A stretch of DNA of 8,995 nucleotides, taken from CAVXAE01 sp044225565 (lineage in GTDB: Bacteria > Pseudomonadota > Gammaproteobacteria > Steroidobacterales > Steroidobacteraceae). Position numbers and translations under genes: made by a program. Location of the stretch: the NCBI GenBank assembly GCA_044225565.1, contig JBGAIL010000189.1, forward strand, positions 1 through 8,995. Direction: 5' to 3'. The notes under the pieces are model-generated. The model searched no databases. It saw nothing but the letters and a program-made list of their open reading frames with translations, and was not told where the DNA came from. Of the stretch, positions 1 to 4,961 are shown piece after piece; position 1 is the stretch's first letter, and each line of letters starts with the position of its first letter.

Positions 1-121
1 AGGCAGGCGATGCCGCCTGTTCCGCCGCAACCGCGCCGGCCGCGCCGGCCGCCATCGCTGCCGCCATCAGCGTACGCCGCACTACCGCTGCCGTTCGCGC
101 CCCGAAAAATATATGCGCCAT
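1..121 (-). CDS. N-terminus of an exported protein, possibly a TonB-dependent receptor (runs off the window)
   Basis: Only the first 40 codons are in the window. The ATG at 121 is preceded by a good Shine-Dalgarno sequence, GAGGGGG at 136-130, with 8 nt spacing. The product begins MAHIFFGARTAAVV, then two arginines, then an alanine-rich hydrophobic stretch (about residues 18-32) ending in AVAAEQ, which is a Sec signal peptide with an AxA-type cleavage site near residue 33. Nothing of the mature protein is visible, so its function is not shown. The gene lies 67 bases downstream of a PchR-like AraC regulator on the same strand. In known siderophore loci such a regulator often sits beside the outer-membrane receptor it activates, so a TonB-dependent receptor is the best guess. 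An in-frame ATG at 166 exists but lacks a good ribosome binding site and would put a non-hydrophobic segment before the signal peptide. Confidence 0.6.
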   Translation of the reverse strand, partial: MAHIFFGARTAAVVRRTLMAAAMAAGAAGAVAAEQAASPA

Positions 122-141
122 GACTTCCGCCCCCTCAGGTT

Positions 142-156
142 CGACCGCAATGGTCG
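142..156. repeat. Short perfect inverted repeat before the exported-protein gene
   Basis: CGACC (142-146) and GGTCG (152-156) are perfect inverted arms around GCAAT. They lie in the 67-base gap between the AraC regulator stop and the next start codon, just upstream of the Shine-Dalgarno sequence. The element could be an operator half-site pair or a small leader hairpin. Arms of 5 bp are common by chance in GC-rich DNA, so this is weak. Confidence 0.25.
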
Positions 157-170
157 CGGCGAACATAGTC

Positions 171-189
171 AGCCGCCGGGGCGGTGGCT
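171..189 (-). other. Stem-loop overlapping the regulator stop codon
   Basis: On the minus-strand transcript, AGCCACC and GGCGGCU can pair (one A-C mismatch) around a GCCCC loop, beginning at the last base of the AraC regulator's TAA. No U-tract follows, so it is not a classical intrinsic terminator. It may protect the 3' end of the message or partly attenuate transcription into the downstream exported-protein gene. Confidence 0.3.
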
Positions 190-1235
190 TAGGGGATCGT
201 CCGCTTTCCTTTGGACTTCGTCAGTTTTTCCGCGGCAGCGGGCACGTTACGCTCGCGGAGCGCGCTGGGCGGCCTGCCCAGATAGGCGTGGAAAGCGGTG
301 GAGAAGCTGCTCTGATGCCGGTAACCGAGCTCCGCGGCTACCGCGGAAGCCGGGAAACCCTCCTCCAGCATGCGACAGGCGTGCTGCATCCGCAGCCTCG
401 TGAGGCAGTCCCCGATGGTTTCGCCGAAGAGCTCGCGGAATCCCATGGTGAGCTTGGTGCGGTTCAGGCCCGTGCTGCGCGCGAGGACGGCGATGGAGAG
501 CGGAGAAACGAAATCTTCCGCCAGGCGCTCGCGCAACGCCCGCAATGCCCGCATGTCCCGCGCCGACAGTCTTCCGACGCTGCGCCCCGACTCGCCCGGC
601 AGCGAATCCAGGCCGGTGCAAAGAAGATTCAGCACGCACGCCTCGGCATGCAGATGGGCCAGGCGGGATTCGCAAGGCGGCGACAGCAGCTCTTCGATCA
701 ATCTCCGCGCACGCCCCGGCAGGGGCATGACGGCGAAGAATGGCCGGGCGGCGTGGCCCGACGCGAAACGCGCCAGAGGCTCGGGCAGCCCTGCGGACTC
801 GAGACGCAAAGCTTCGGTGAGAAAGGCAGCCGGACAGGTGAGCGTCAGCGAGTGCTCCCAGACCTCGCGCGGATGGAAATCCAGTTTGCCCACGCCGGCG
901 GGATGCACGCTGATCGACACGCTCGGCAGGCCGGCCTCGCGCTCGGGCTGGCCTTCGTAGCGCACGCGGTTGCGGCCCGCCAGGCTGAAATGCATTTTGA
1001 AGAGGTCACGGCCCTCGCAGCGGCCCACACTGTCGACGGCCGGACGAAACCGCGAATGCGCGGCGCGCAGGCCGCGCGGAAATTCGAGGAAGTCGCGATG
1101 CCCCTCCCCCAGCTCCGGCCGCACGACGTGCCTCGCGCCGAGCGCCGAGCCGAAGGGATTCGGCAAGCCGCCGGCCGCAGCGCCCGCGGCCTCCGCCACC
1201 GGAAGCGACGGAAAGCTGGCCACCAGTTGGGACAT
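189..1235 (-). CDS. AraC-family transcriptional regulator, PchR-like
   Basis: Predicted 348-aa cytoplasmic DNA-binding regulator. The C-terminal AraC domain (about residues 224-328) has both helix-turn-helix units: the first around LARSTGLNRTKLTMGFRELFG (251-271), the second around VAAELGYRHQSSFSTAFHAYLG (299-320). The hallmark GFRELFG and GYRHQSSFSTAF segments are intact. The N-terminal part has segments typical of the PchR group, such as DLFKMHFSLAG (77-87) and SISVHPAG (107-114). PchR-type regulators activate siderophore-receptor and biosynthesis genes on binding ferri-siderophore, and repress without it. That is family knowledge; the ligand here is unknown. The reading frame stays open up to 1394, inside the preceding dehydratase gene, but the ATG at 1235 is chosen because it lies after that gene's stop and gives a normal length. 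Its Shine-Dalgarno sequence is weak (GGGGCGAG). The signal peptide of the next gene downstream suggests its target is an exported protein or receptor. Confidence 0.94.
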   Translation of the reverse strand: MSQLVASFPSLPVAEAAGAAAGGLPNPFGSALGARHVVRPELGEGHRDFLEFPRGLRAAHSRFRPAVDSVGRCEGRDLFKMHFSLAGRNRVRYEGQPEREAGLPSVSISVHPAGVGKLDFHPREVWEHSLTLTCPAAFLTEALRLESAGLPEPLARFASGHAARPFFAVMPLPGRARRLIEELLSPPCESRLAHLHAEACVLNLLCTGLDSLPGESGRSVGRLSARDMRALRALRERLAEDFVSPLSIAVLARSTGLNRTKLTMGFRELFGETIGDCLTRLRMQHACRMLEEGFPASAVAAELGYRHQSSFSTAFHAYLGRPPSALRERNVPAAAEKLTKSKGKRTIP

Positions 1236-1264
1236 CCGCGCAGACTCGCCCCACGCCGCGGACC

Positions 1265-1270
1265 TGTCAA
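1265..1270 (-). promoter_or_regulatory. Candidate -35 box (TTGACA) for the AraC regulator gene
   Basis: A perfect TTGACA reads 1270 to 1265 on the minus strand in the 89-base gap before the regulator. At 17-bp spacing the -10 position (1247-1242) is GAGTCT, a poor match to TATAAT, and transcription would start almost at the ATG. The promoter would therefore be weak, activator-dependent or leaderless, or the hexamer is fortuitous. Together with the hairpin just upstream, it hints that the regulator has its own transcript. Confidence 0.35.
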
Positions 1271-1290
1271 GCCACGCCTGCCGACCCCAT

Positions 1291-1314
1291 CGGCGCGTAT
1301 CGACTCCCGCGCCG
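1291..1314 (-). terminator. GC-rich hairpin after the dehydratase gene, terminator-like but without a U-tract
   Basis: CGGCGCG (1314-1308) and CGCGCCG (1297-1291) on the minus strand are perfect 7-bp inverted arms around a 10-base loop. The hairpin starts about 10 bases after the dehydratase TAG. It is followed by ATGGGG rather than a run of T, so it may be a Rho-dependent or 3'-end-protecting structure, or an operator upstream of the regulator gene. Confidence 0.4.
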
Positions 1315-1324
1315 GTGCCGTGCG

Positions 1325-2317
1325 CTAGGATTTGATCAGCGCGTCGAGGGCTTCGAGAGCGACGTTCCCTCCCGAAACGACGACGGCGATGCACCCAGCG
1401 CCCGCCGGCCTGTTGCCCGCGAGCAGCGCAGCCACGCCGATGGCCCCCGCAGGCTCCACGATGAGCCGCAGTTCCGCGCAGAGCAGCGCCAGCGCTTCGC
1501 GCACGGCCTCATCGCTCACCACGAAAGATTCCGCCACGAGCTGCCGATTGATGTCGAACGTGAGCCTGCCGGGTTGCGCCACCATCAGCGCATCGCACAG
1601 CGTCGGATGCACAGCGCCCATGTCATTGGCGAGGATGCGGCCCGCCTCCAGTGAGCGGGCCGTGTCGTCGTAATACTGCGGCTCCACCGCGCAAACCCTG
1701 GCCTGCGGGCTCGCATACCGGGCCGCGAGCGCCATCCCCGCAGTGAGGCCGCCTCCTCCGCAAGGCACCAGCACTGCGTCGACGGCAGCTCCCAGATTCG
1801 CAGCTTGCTCGAACAGCTCCAATCCCACCGTCCCCTGTCCCGCGATGATCTGCGGGTCATCGAACGGATGCACCATCACCGCGTGGCGTTCCCGGGCCAG
1901 CGCCGGACCGACTTCCCGCTCGTCGTCCCGATACCGGTCGTAGTGGACGATGGTGGCGCCGTGCGCGCGCACGCGCTCCACTTTGAACGACGGCGCATCC
2001 TTCGGCATCGCCAGCGTCACCGGGCTGCCCAGCAGCTTGCCGGCCGCCGCCAGCGCCTGCGCATGATTGCCGGAAGAAGTCGCCACGACGCCCGAACGAC
2101 GCTGCGCCTCGGTGAGCGAGGCCACCTTGCAGTACGCGCCGCGAAACTTGAACGCCCCGGTGCGCTGCTGGCATTCGAGCTTCAGGAGCACGCGCATCCC
2201 GAATCGTTCGTTGATCGCGGGCGATTCCACCAGTGGCGTGCGCACCGCCACCTTGGAAAGGGTCCGCTGCGCCCCGCGCAGCGCCGCCTCGTCCGGCGGC
2301 GACTCGATGGAGCTCAC
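1325..2317 (-). CDS. Threonine/serine dehydratase or serine-racemase-like PLP enzyme (fold type II)
   Basis: Predicted 330-aa cytoplasmic PLP enzyme. Lys57 in AFKFRGAY is the Schiff-base lysine. SSGNHAQ (81-87) contacts the substrate carboxylate, PCGGGGLTAG (185-194) binds the PLP phosphate, and VSGGNV (314-319) lies near the pyridine nitrogen. These place it with threonine ammonia-lyases, which deaminate L-Thr/L-Ser to 2-oxo acids. It ends right after VSGGNV plus one helix and has no ACT regulatory domain, unlike biosynthetic IlvA. The segment VEPQYYDDTARS (211-222) matches the divalent-metal site of eukaryotic serine racemases and hydroxyaspartate dehydratases, where Glu and the second Asp (here Glu212, Asp218) are ligands. 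Serine racemase/dehydratase or 3-hydroxyaspartate ammonia-lyase activity is therefore as likely as plain threonine deamination. The GTG start overlaps the yggS stop (GTGA) and lacks a strong ribosome binding site, which suggests translational coupling. Confidence 0.93.
   Translation of the reverse strand: MSSIESPPDEAALRGAQRTLSKVAVRTPLVESPAINERFGMRVLLKLECQQRTGAFKFRGAYCKVASLTEAQRRSGVVATSSGNHAQALAAAGKLLGSPVTLAMPKDAPSFKVERVRAHGATIVHYDRYRDDEREVGPALARERHAVMVHPFDDPQIIAGQGTVGLELFEQAANLGAAVDAVLVPCGGGGLTAGMALAARYASPQARVCAVEPQYYDDTARSLEAGRILANDMGAVHPTLCDALMVAQPGRLTFDINRQLVAESFVVSDEAVREALALLCAELRLIVEPAGAIGVAALLAGNRPAGAGCIAVVVSGGNVALEALDALIKS
2314..2317 (-). other. GTGA start/stop overlap joining yggS and the dehydratase gene
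   Basis: The dehydratase GTG (2317-2315) shares bases with the yggS TGA (2316-2314). The bases upstream are GC-rich with no clear Shine-Dalgarno sequence, so the second gene probably depends on ribosomes finishing yggS. Confidence 0.75.
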
Positions 2318-3138
2318 GTCGCGCCGCGCGCGCCGGAGGATGCGGGCCAGAAGTGGCTGTCCGGCAGGGCGCGCGCGCCGAAAATCGCCTGGCCGACGCG
2401 CACCACCGTCGCTCCTTCCTCGATGGCAATCTCGAAATCCCCCGACATGCCCATCGACAATTCGTCCAGTTCCATGCCGGCAAGGCCTTCCTGACGCAGC
2501 CGATTCCGCAGATCGCGCAGCAGAACGAAGCATGTCCGGACGCGCGCGACGTCCGTGGAGAACGCTGCCAGGGTCATCAGTCCTCGCACGCGCAGCGCGG
2601 AAAACGGCGCCAATGCGCGCATGAATGCGGGAACCTCATCGGGTGGCAACCCGTACTTGCTGGCTTCACCCGACGTGTTGACCTGCACGAACACGTCCAG
2701 CCCTCGTCCCTCGGCCTGCAGGCGGCGCTCCAGCGCCTCGGCCACGCGCAGACTGTCGAGCGCCTGGAACTCGGCCGCGAAGCGGGCCACCCATTTCGCC
2801 TTGTTGGTCTGCAGATGACCGATGACCGACCAGCGCAGATCGGCGAGGTCCGCCATCGCCTCCCACTTGCGATACGCTTCCTGGGGCTTGTTCTCGCCGA
2901 GCATGCGACAACCCGCCGCATAGGCCAGGCGGATGCGCGCCTCGTCGATGGTCTTGCTGACCGGCAGCAGGCGCACACCGGCCGGGTCGCGGCCGGCACG
3001 CCGACAGGCGGCGACGATCCGCTCGCGGACGGAAGCGAGGTTGCGCTGGAAGTCCTCGACCGTCTCGGCCTTCGGGTACAGGCCGTGCTGGTCGTGCCGG
3101 GTCTGCGTTTCGGGGACGGAAGTGGAGGAGACGCCCAC
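2314..3138 (-). CDS. yggS: YggS family PLP-binding protein (PLP homeostasis)
   Basis: Predicted 274-aa cytoplasmic protein of the YggS/PROSC/PLPBP family: a single-domain alanine-racemase-like TIM barrel that binds PLP but has no known catalytic activity, and that keeps free PLP and some amino-acid pools in balance. Visible family motifs are LLPVSKT (57-63, Lys62 being the PLP lysine), GENKPQEA (81-88), HLQTNKAKW (108-116), QVNTSGEASKYGL (152-164), GLMTLA (186-191), and ELSMGMSGDFEIAIEEG (226-242) with VRVGQAIFGAR (246-256). The start is the GTG at 3138, 10 bases after the stop of the upstream hydrolase; no ATG lies nearer the conserved region. This gives an N-terminal leader of about 25 residues (GVSSTSVPETQT...) and a roughly 18-residue tail beyond the usual 230-240 aa. 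A CTG at 3081 is an alternative start. The usual neighbours proC and yggT are absent; here it is coupled to a PLP enzyme gene. Confidence 0.95.
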   Translation of the reverse strand: MGVSSTSVPETQTRHDQHGLYPKAETVEDFQRNLASVRERIVAACRRAGRDPAGVRLLPVSKTIDEARIRLAYAAGCRMLGENKPQEAYRKWEAMADLADLRWSVIGHLQTNKAKWVARFAAEFQALDSLRVAEALERRLQAEGRGLDVFVQVNTSGEASKYGLPPDEVPAFMRALAPFSALRVRGLMTLAAFSTDVARVRTCFVLLRDLRNRLRQEGLAGMELDELSMGMSGDFEIAIEEGATVVRVGQAIFGARALPDSHFWPASSGARGAT

Positions 3139-3148
3139 GTGCGCGAGC

Positions 3149-4357
3149 CTAGCGGGCCCGCGCCGGCTTCGCTTTTTCGAGCTTCGGCGCGGGAAGATAC
3201 AACTGGGCGAGCGCCTCGGCGGCCTTGAGCATGTCCACCGCGCCGGCATCCCCCAGGTTGAAATGGATGGCGACCACCACGCCGTCCTGGTAGTAGTTCG
3301 TGAAGCGCGACTCGGTGCCCTTCACGCTGCCCGAATGCCCCGCATAGCGCCGCCCTTCCACGTCCCGGTCCAGCGCGAAGATCAGCCCCTGCCTCAGGCC
3401 CCGCGACGGCTTCGACTGCCCCGGGTGCGCTGCCGAGTACTCCTGCATCTCCGCTTCCGGATAGGGGATGTCCGGCCGCAATTGCAATCGATATGCCTCC
3501 GCCAGCGTACCCGACTTCAGCAAGCGGCCGGAGTTGAGCGCGATGCCGAACCGGCACAGGTCCTCGTCGGTGGAAATCACTCCACCACCCGCGTATTTGT
3601 AGCTCACATCCTCCGCGCGGGCGTTCTGCAGCTGCCCATCCTTGCCGCGCTCGTACCCTTGCCCGCGCCGCGGCACGATGCGTGATGGAACGTCGAAGCG
3701 CGTATCCGCCATGCCTGCGGGACGCCACACGTGCTCCGTCAGATACTCCTCGAATCCCTGTCCGCTCGCTTTCTCCACGATCGCATGGATGAGATTCGTG
3801 GCGAAGGAGGAATACATCCAGCGCGTGCCCGGCTCGAATACCAGCGGATCATCCCGCCAGAAGCGCGTGGACTCCTCGAAGCGCTCGTAGTGACGGAACG
3901 AGAGCACCTCGTCCGGGCCGAACTCGCCGTCCTTGTAATGGCGGATCCCCGAGGTGTGCGTGAGGATCTGGCGCACCGTGACCGGTTGCGCCTTGCGGGG
4001 GAACCACGGCGCATAGGTCTGGATCTCGGCGTCCAGGTCCACCTTGCCCTGCTCCACCAGCTGCAGCACGGCGACCACCGCCTGCGTCTTGGAGATCGAG
4101 CCGATGTTGTGCACGCTGCGCCCGTTCTGCGGCGTGCCCGATTGCAGGTCCGAGATGCCGACTCCGCCCGAGAACACCAGCTCCGGGCCCACCGACACCG
4201 CCGCCGACACCCCGGGCGCGCCCGTCTCCGCCTGCCAGCGCTGCAGGTACGCCTGGGCCGCAGCGGAAGCATCCGGATCGCCGGCCCGGGCCACCGGGCC
4301 GAATGATGTGATCCATAGAGCCAGCAGCGCGAACGCGCCGAACGGCAATCTTCTCAT
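3149..4357 (-). CDS. Exported serine hydrolase of the beta-lactamase/class C family, LACTB-like
   Basis: Predicted 402-aa protein with a Sec signal peptide (MRRLPFGAFALLALWITSFG, cleavage after VARA near residue 25), so periplasmic or secreted. It has the penicillin-binding-protein/class C beta-lactamase fold motifs: the SxxK nucleophile motif S87-I-S-K90, YSS (182-184) at the usual Y-x-N position, and HSG (341-343) for the third motif. By recall it resembles LACTB, the mitochondrial serine protease, in LTHTSGIRHYKDG (132-144), the segment FWRDDPLVFEPGTRWMYSS (166-184) and SYKYAGGGVISTDEDL (252-267). A peptidase or esterase role is more likely than antibiotic resistance. The ATG at 4357 is preceded by GGAGAGG (4371-4365) with 7-nt spacing; the frame is open to 4621, but that stretch lies inside the lipoprotein gene. 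The C-terminal tail is Lys/Ala/Pro-rich. The gene starts 22 bases after the lipoprotein gene, and yggS starts 10 bases after it ends. Confidence 0.93.
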   Translation of the reverse strand: MRRLPFGAFALLALWITSFGPVARAGDPDASAAAQAYLQRWQAETGAPGVSAAVSVGPELVFSGGVGISDLQSGTPQNGRSVHNIGSISKTQAVVAVLQLVEQGKVDLDAEIQTYAPWFPRKAQPVTVRQILTHTSGIRHYKDGEFGPDEVLSFRHYERFEESTRFWRDDPLVFEPGTRWMYSSFATNLIHAIVEKASGQGFEEYLTEHVWRPAGMADTRFDVPSRIVPRRGQGYERGKDGQLQNARAEDVSYKYAGGGVISTDEDLCRFGIALNSGRLLKSGTLAEAYRLQLRPDIPYPEAEMQEYSAAHPGQSKPSRGLRQGLIFALDRDVEGRRYAGHSGSVKGTESRFTNYYQDGVVVAIHFNLGDAGAVDMLKAAEALAQLYLPAPKLEKAKPARAR

Positions 4358-4379
4358 CTGGAAGCCTCTCCGAAATTGA

Positions 4380-4799
4380 TCAGCAATTCTGGCCGATTCG
4401 CGCCTGGAGTCTCTCGATCTCCGCCGGGATGCCCGCCGTCTCCTCGGGCGTGCGGATCTCCGATGACGGCCGCTGAAGCGCATCGAGCTGCAGTCGCAGC
4501 TCGGCGCACTCGCGAGCCATCGCCTCTTCGGGCGTGCCGATCCGAGCCTCGATCTGGCGCGTGGCGGCCTCCTGGGCGGCGGCGACTTCCTTCGCTTCAC
4601 GGCCCAGCGCCATCGCGTCATCCGCCATCGATTCGGCCACCTCGCGCCGCTCCACGGGATCGGCCGTTTGAGTCGGGGAAATCTCCGACTCGATTCGATC
4701 CGCGATCCGGTCGCGCTCGCTGCTGCCGCAGGCCGAAAGCATCGCGATGCCGAGGCAGGTCGACATTGCGCGCGCGCAAATCCTGATGCGGGTCATCAT
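4380..4799 (-). CDS. Small helical lipoprotein of unknown function
   Basis: Predicted 139-aa lipoprotein that I do not recognise. It has a basic start, a short hydrophobic stretch (CLGIAMLSAC) and a lipobox L21-S-A-C24. Cys24 would be lipidated, and glycine at +2 rather than aspartate favours the outer membrane under the E. coli sorting rule. The mature part is rich in Glu, Ala, Arg and Gln with no predicted membrane segment, and looks largely alpha-helical. An I-x-TPEE motif occurs twice (87-92 and 115-120) in otherwise similar heptad-like stretches. Besides the lipid cysteine there are Cys98 and a C-terminal Cys139. AGGA at 4813-4810, 10 nt before the ATG, is a modest ribosome binding site; the next codon is also ATG. 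It is followed after 22 bases by the LACTB-like hydrolase gene, so the two are likely co-transcribed and may act together in the envelope. Confidence 0.82.
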   Translation of the reverse strand: MMTRIRICARAMSTCLGIAMLSACGSSERDRIADRIESEISPTQTADPVERREVAESMADDAMALGREAKEVAAAQEAATRQIEARIGTPEEAMARECAELRLQLDALQRPSSEIRTPEETAGIPAEIERLQARIGQNC

Positions 4800-4961
4800 G
4801 CTGATGGCATCCTGGCCGATGGATTACGGCAGGATAGCAGGAACCCGGCGGCGCGCGCGATCGCCTCCAGGGCGCTGCTCCGGCATCAGACTCATCGCCT
4901 GGATCACGTCCAGCCGCGTGTGCCGCATGCCCAGCGGCTCGAAAACAGGAATGTGCAAGCG
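4800..4961. other. Intergenic gap between the S9 peptidase and lipoprotein genes
   Basis: This 162-base gap is the longest in the window. It holds a candidate extended -10 element (4831-4839) and no convincing gene. The only inverted repeat noticed is CTGGA-TCACG-TCCAG at 4899-4913, too short and without a T-tract to be a terminator. The gap probably separates two transcription units. Confidence 0.5.
4831..4839 (-). promoter_or_regulatory. Candidate extended -10 promoter element for the lipoprotein-hydrolase-yggS-dehydratase unit
   Basis: TGCTATCCT reads 4839 to 4831 on the minus strand: an extended -10 TG plus a hexamer that matches TATAAT at four of six positions. It lies about 30 bases before the lipoprotein ATG. 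No recognisable -35 lies 17 bp upstream, as expected for some extended -10 promoters. One short match in a 162-base gap is weak evidence. Confidence 0.35.

Noticed and set aside
122..166. Alternative upstream ATG at 166 for the left-hand exported protein
   Set aside because: It is in frame, but has no good ribosome binding site and would place 15 non-hydrophobic residues before a normal signal peptide.
120..1328. A 402-aa open frame on the plus strand opposite the AraC regulator
   Set aside because: Low-complexity Arg/Gln/His-rich translation; antisense to a well-supported AraC gene.
1236..1394. N-terminal extension of the AraC regulator to 1394
   Set aside because: It overlaps the dehydratase C-terminus, is Arg-rich and lacks family similarity; the ATG at 1235 fits.
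3149..4357. Calling the serine hydrolase an antibiotic-resistance beta-lactamase
   Set aside because: The LACTB-like segments and YSS motif argue for a peptidase/esterase-type member; no resistance-gene context is present.
4358..4621. N-terminal extension of the LACTB-like hydrolase to 4621
   Set aside because: It would bury the signal peptide and overlap the lipoprotein gene; the ATG at 4357 has a good ribosome binding site.
4899..4913. Inverted repeat CTGGA-TCACG-TCCAG as a terminator after the S9 peptidase gene
   Set aside because: The stem is only 5 bp with no T-tract; likely chance.
4824..4928. A possible 34-aa open frame on the minus strand in the gap before the lipoprotein gene
   Set aside because: No ribosome binding site, no recognised motif, and it overlaps the candidate promoter.
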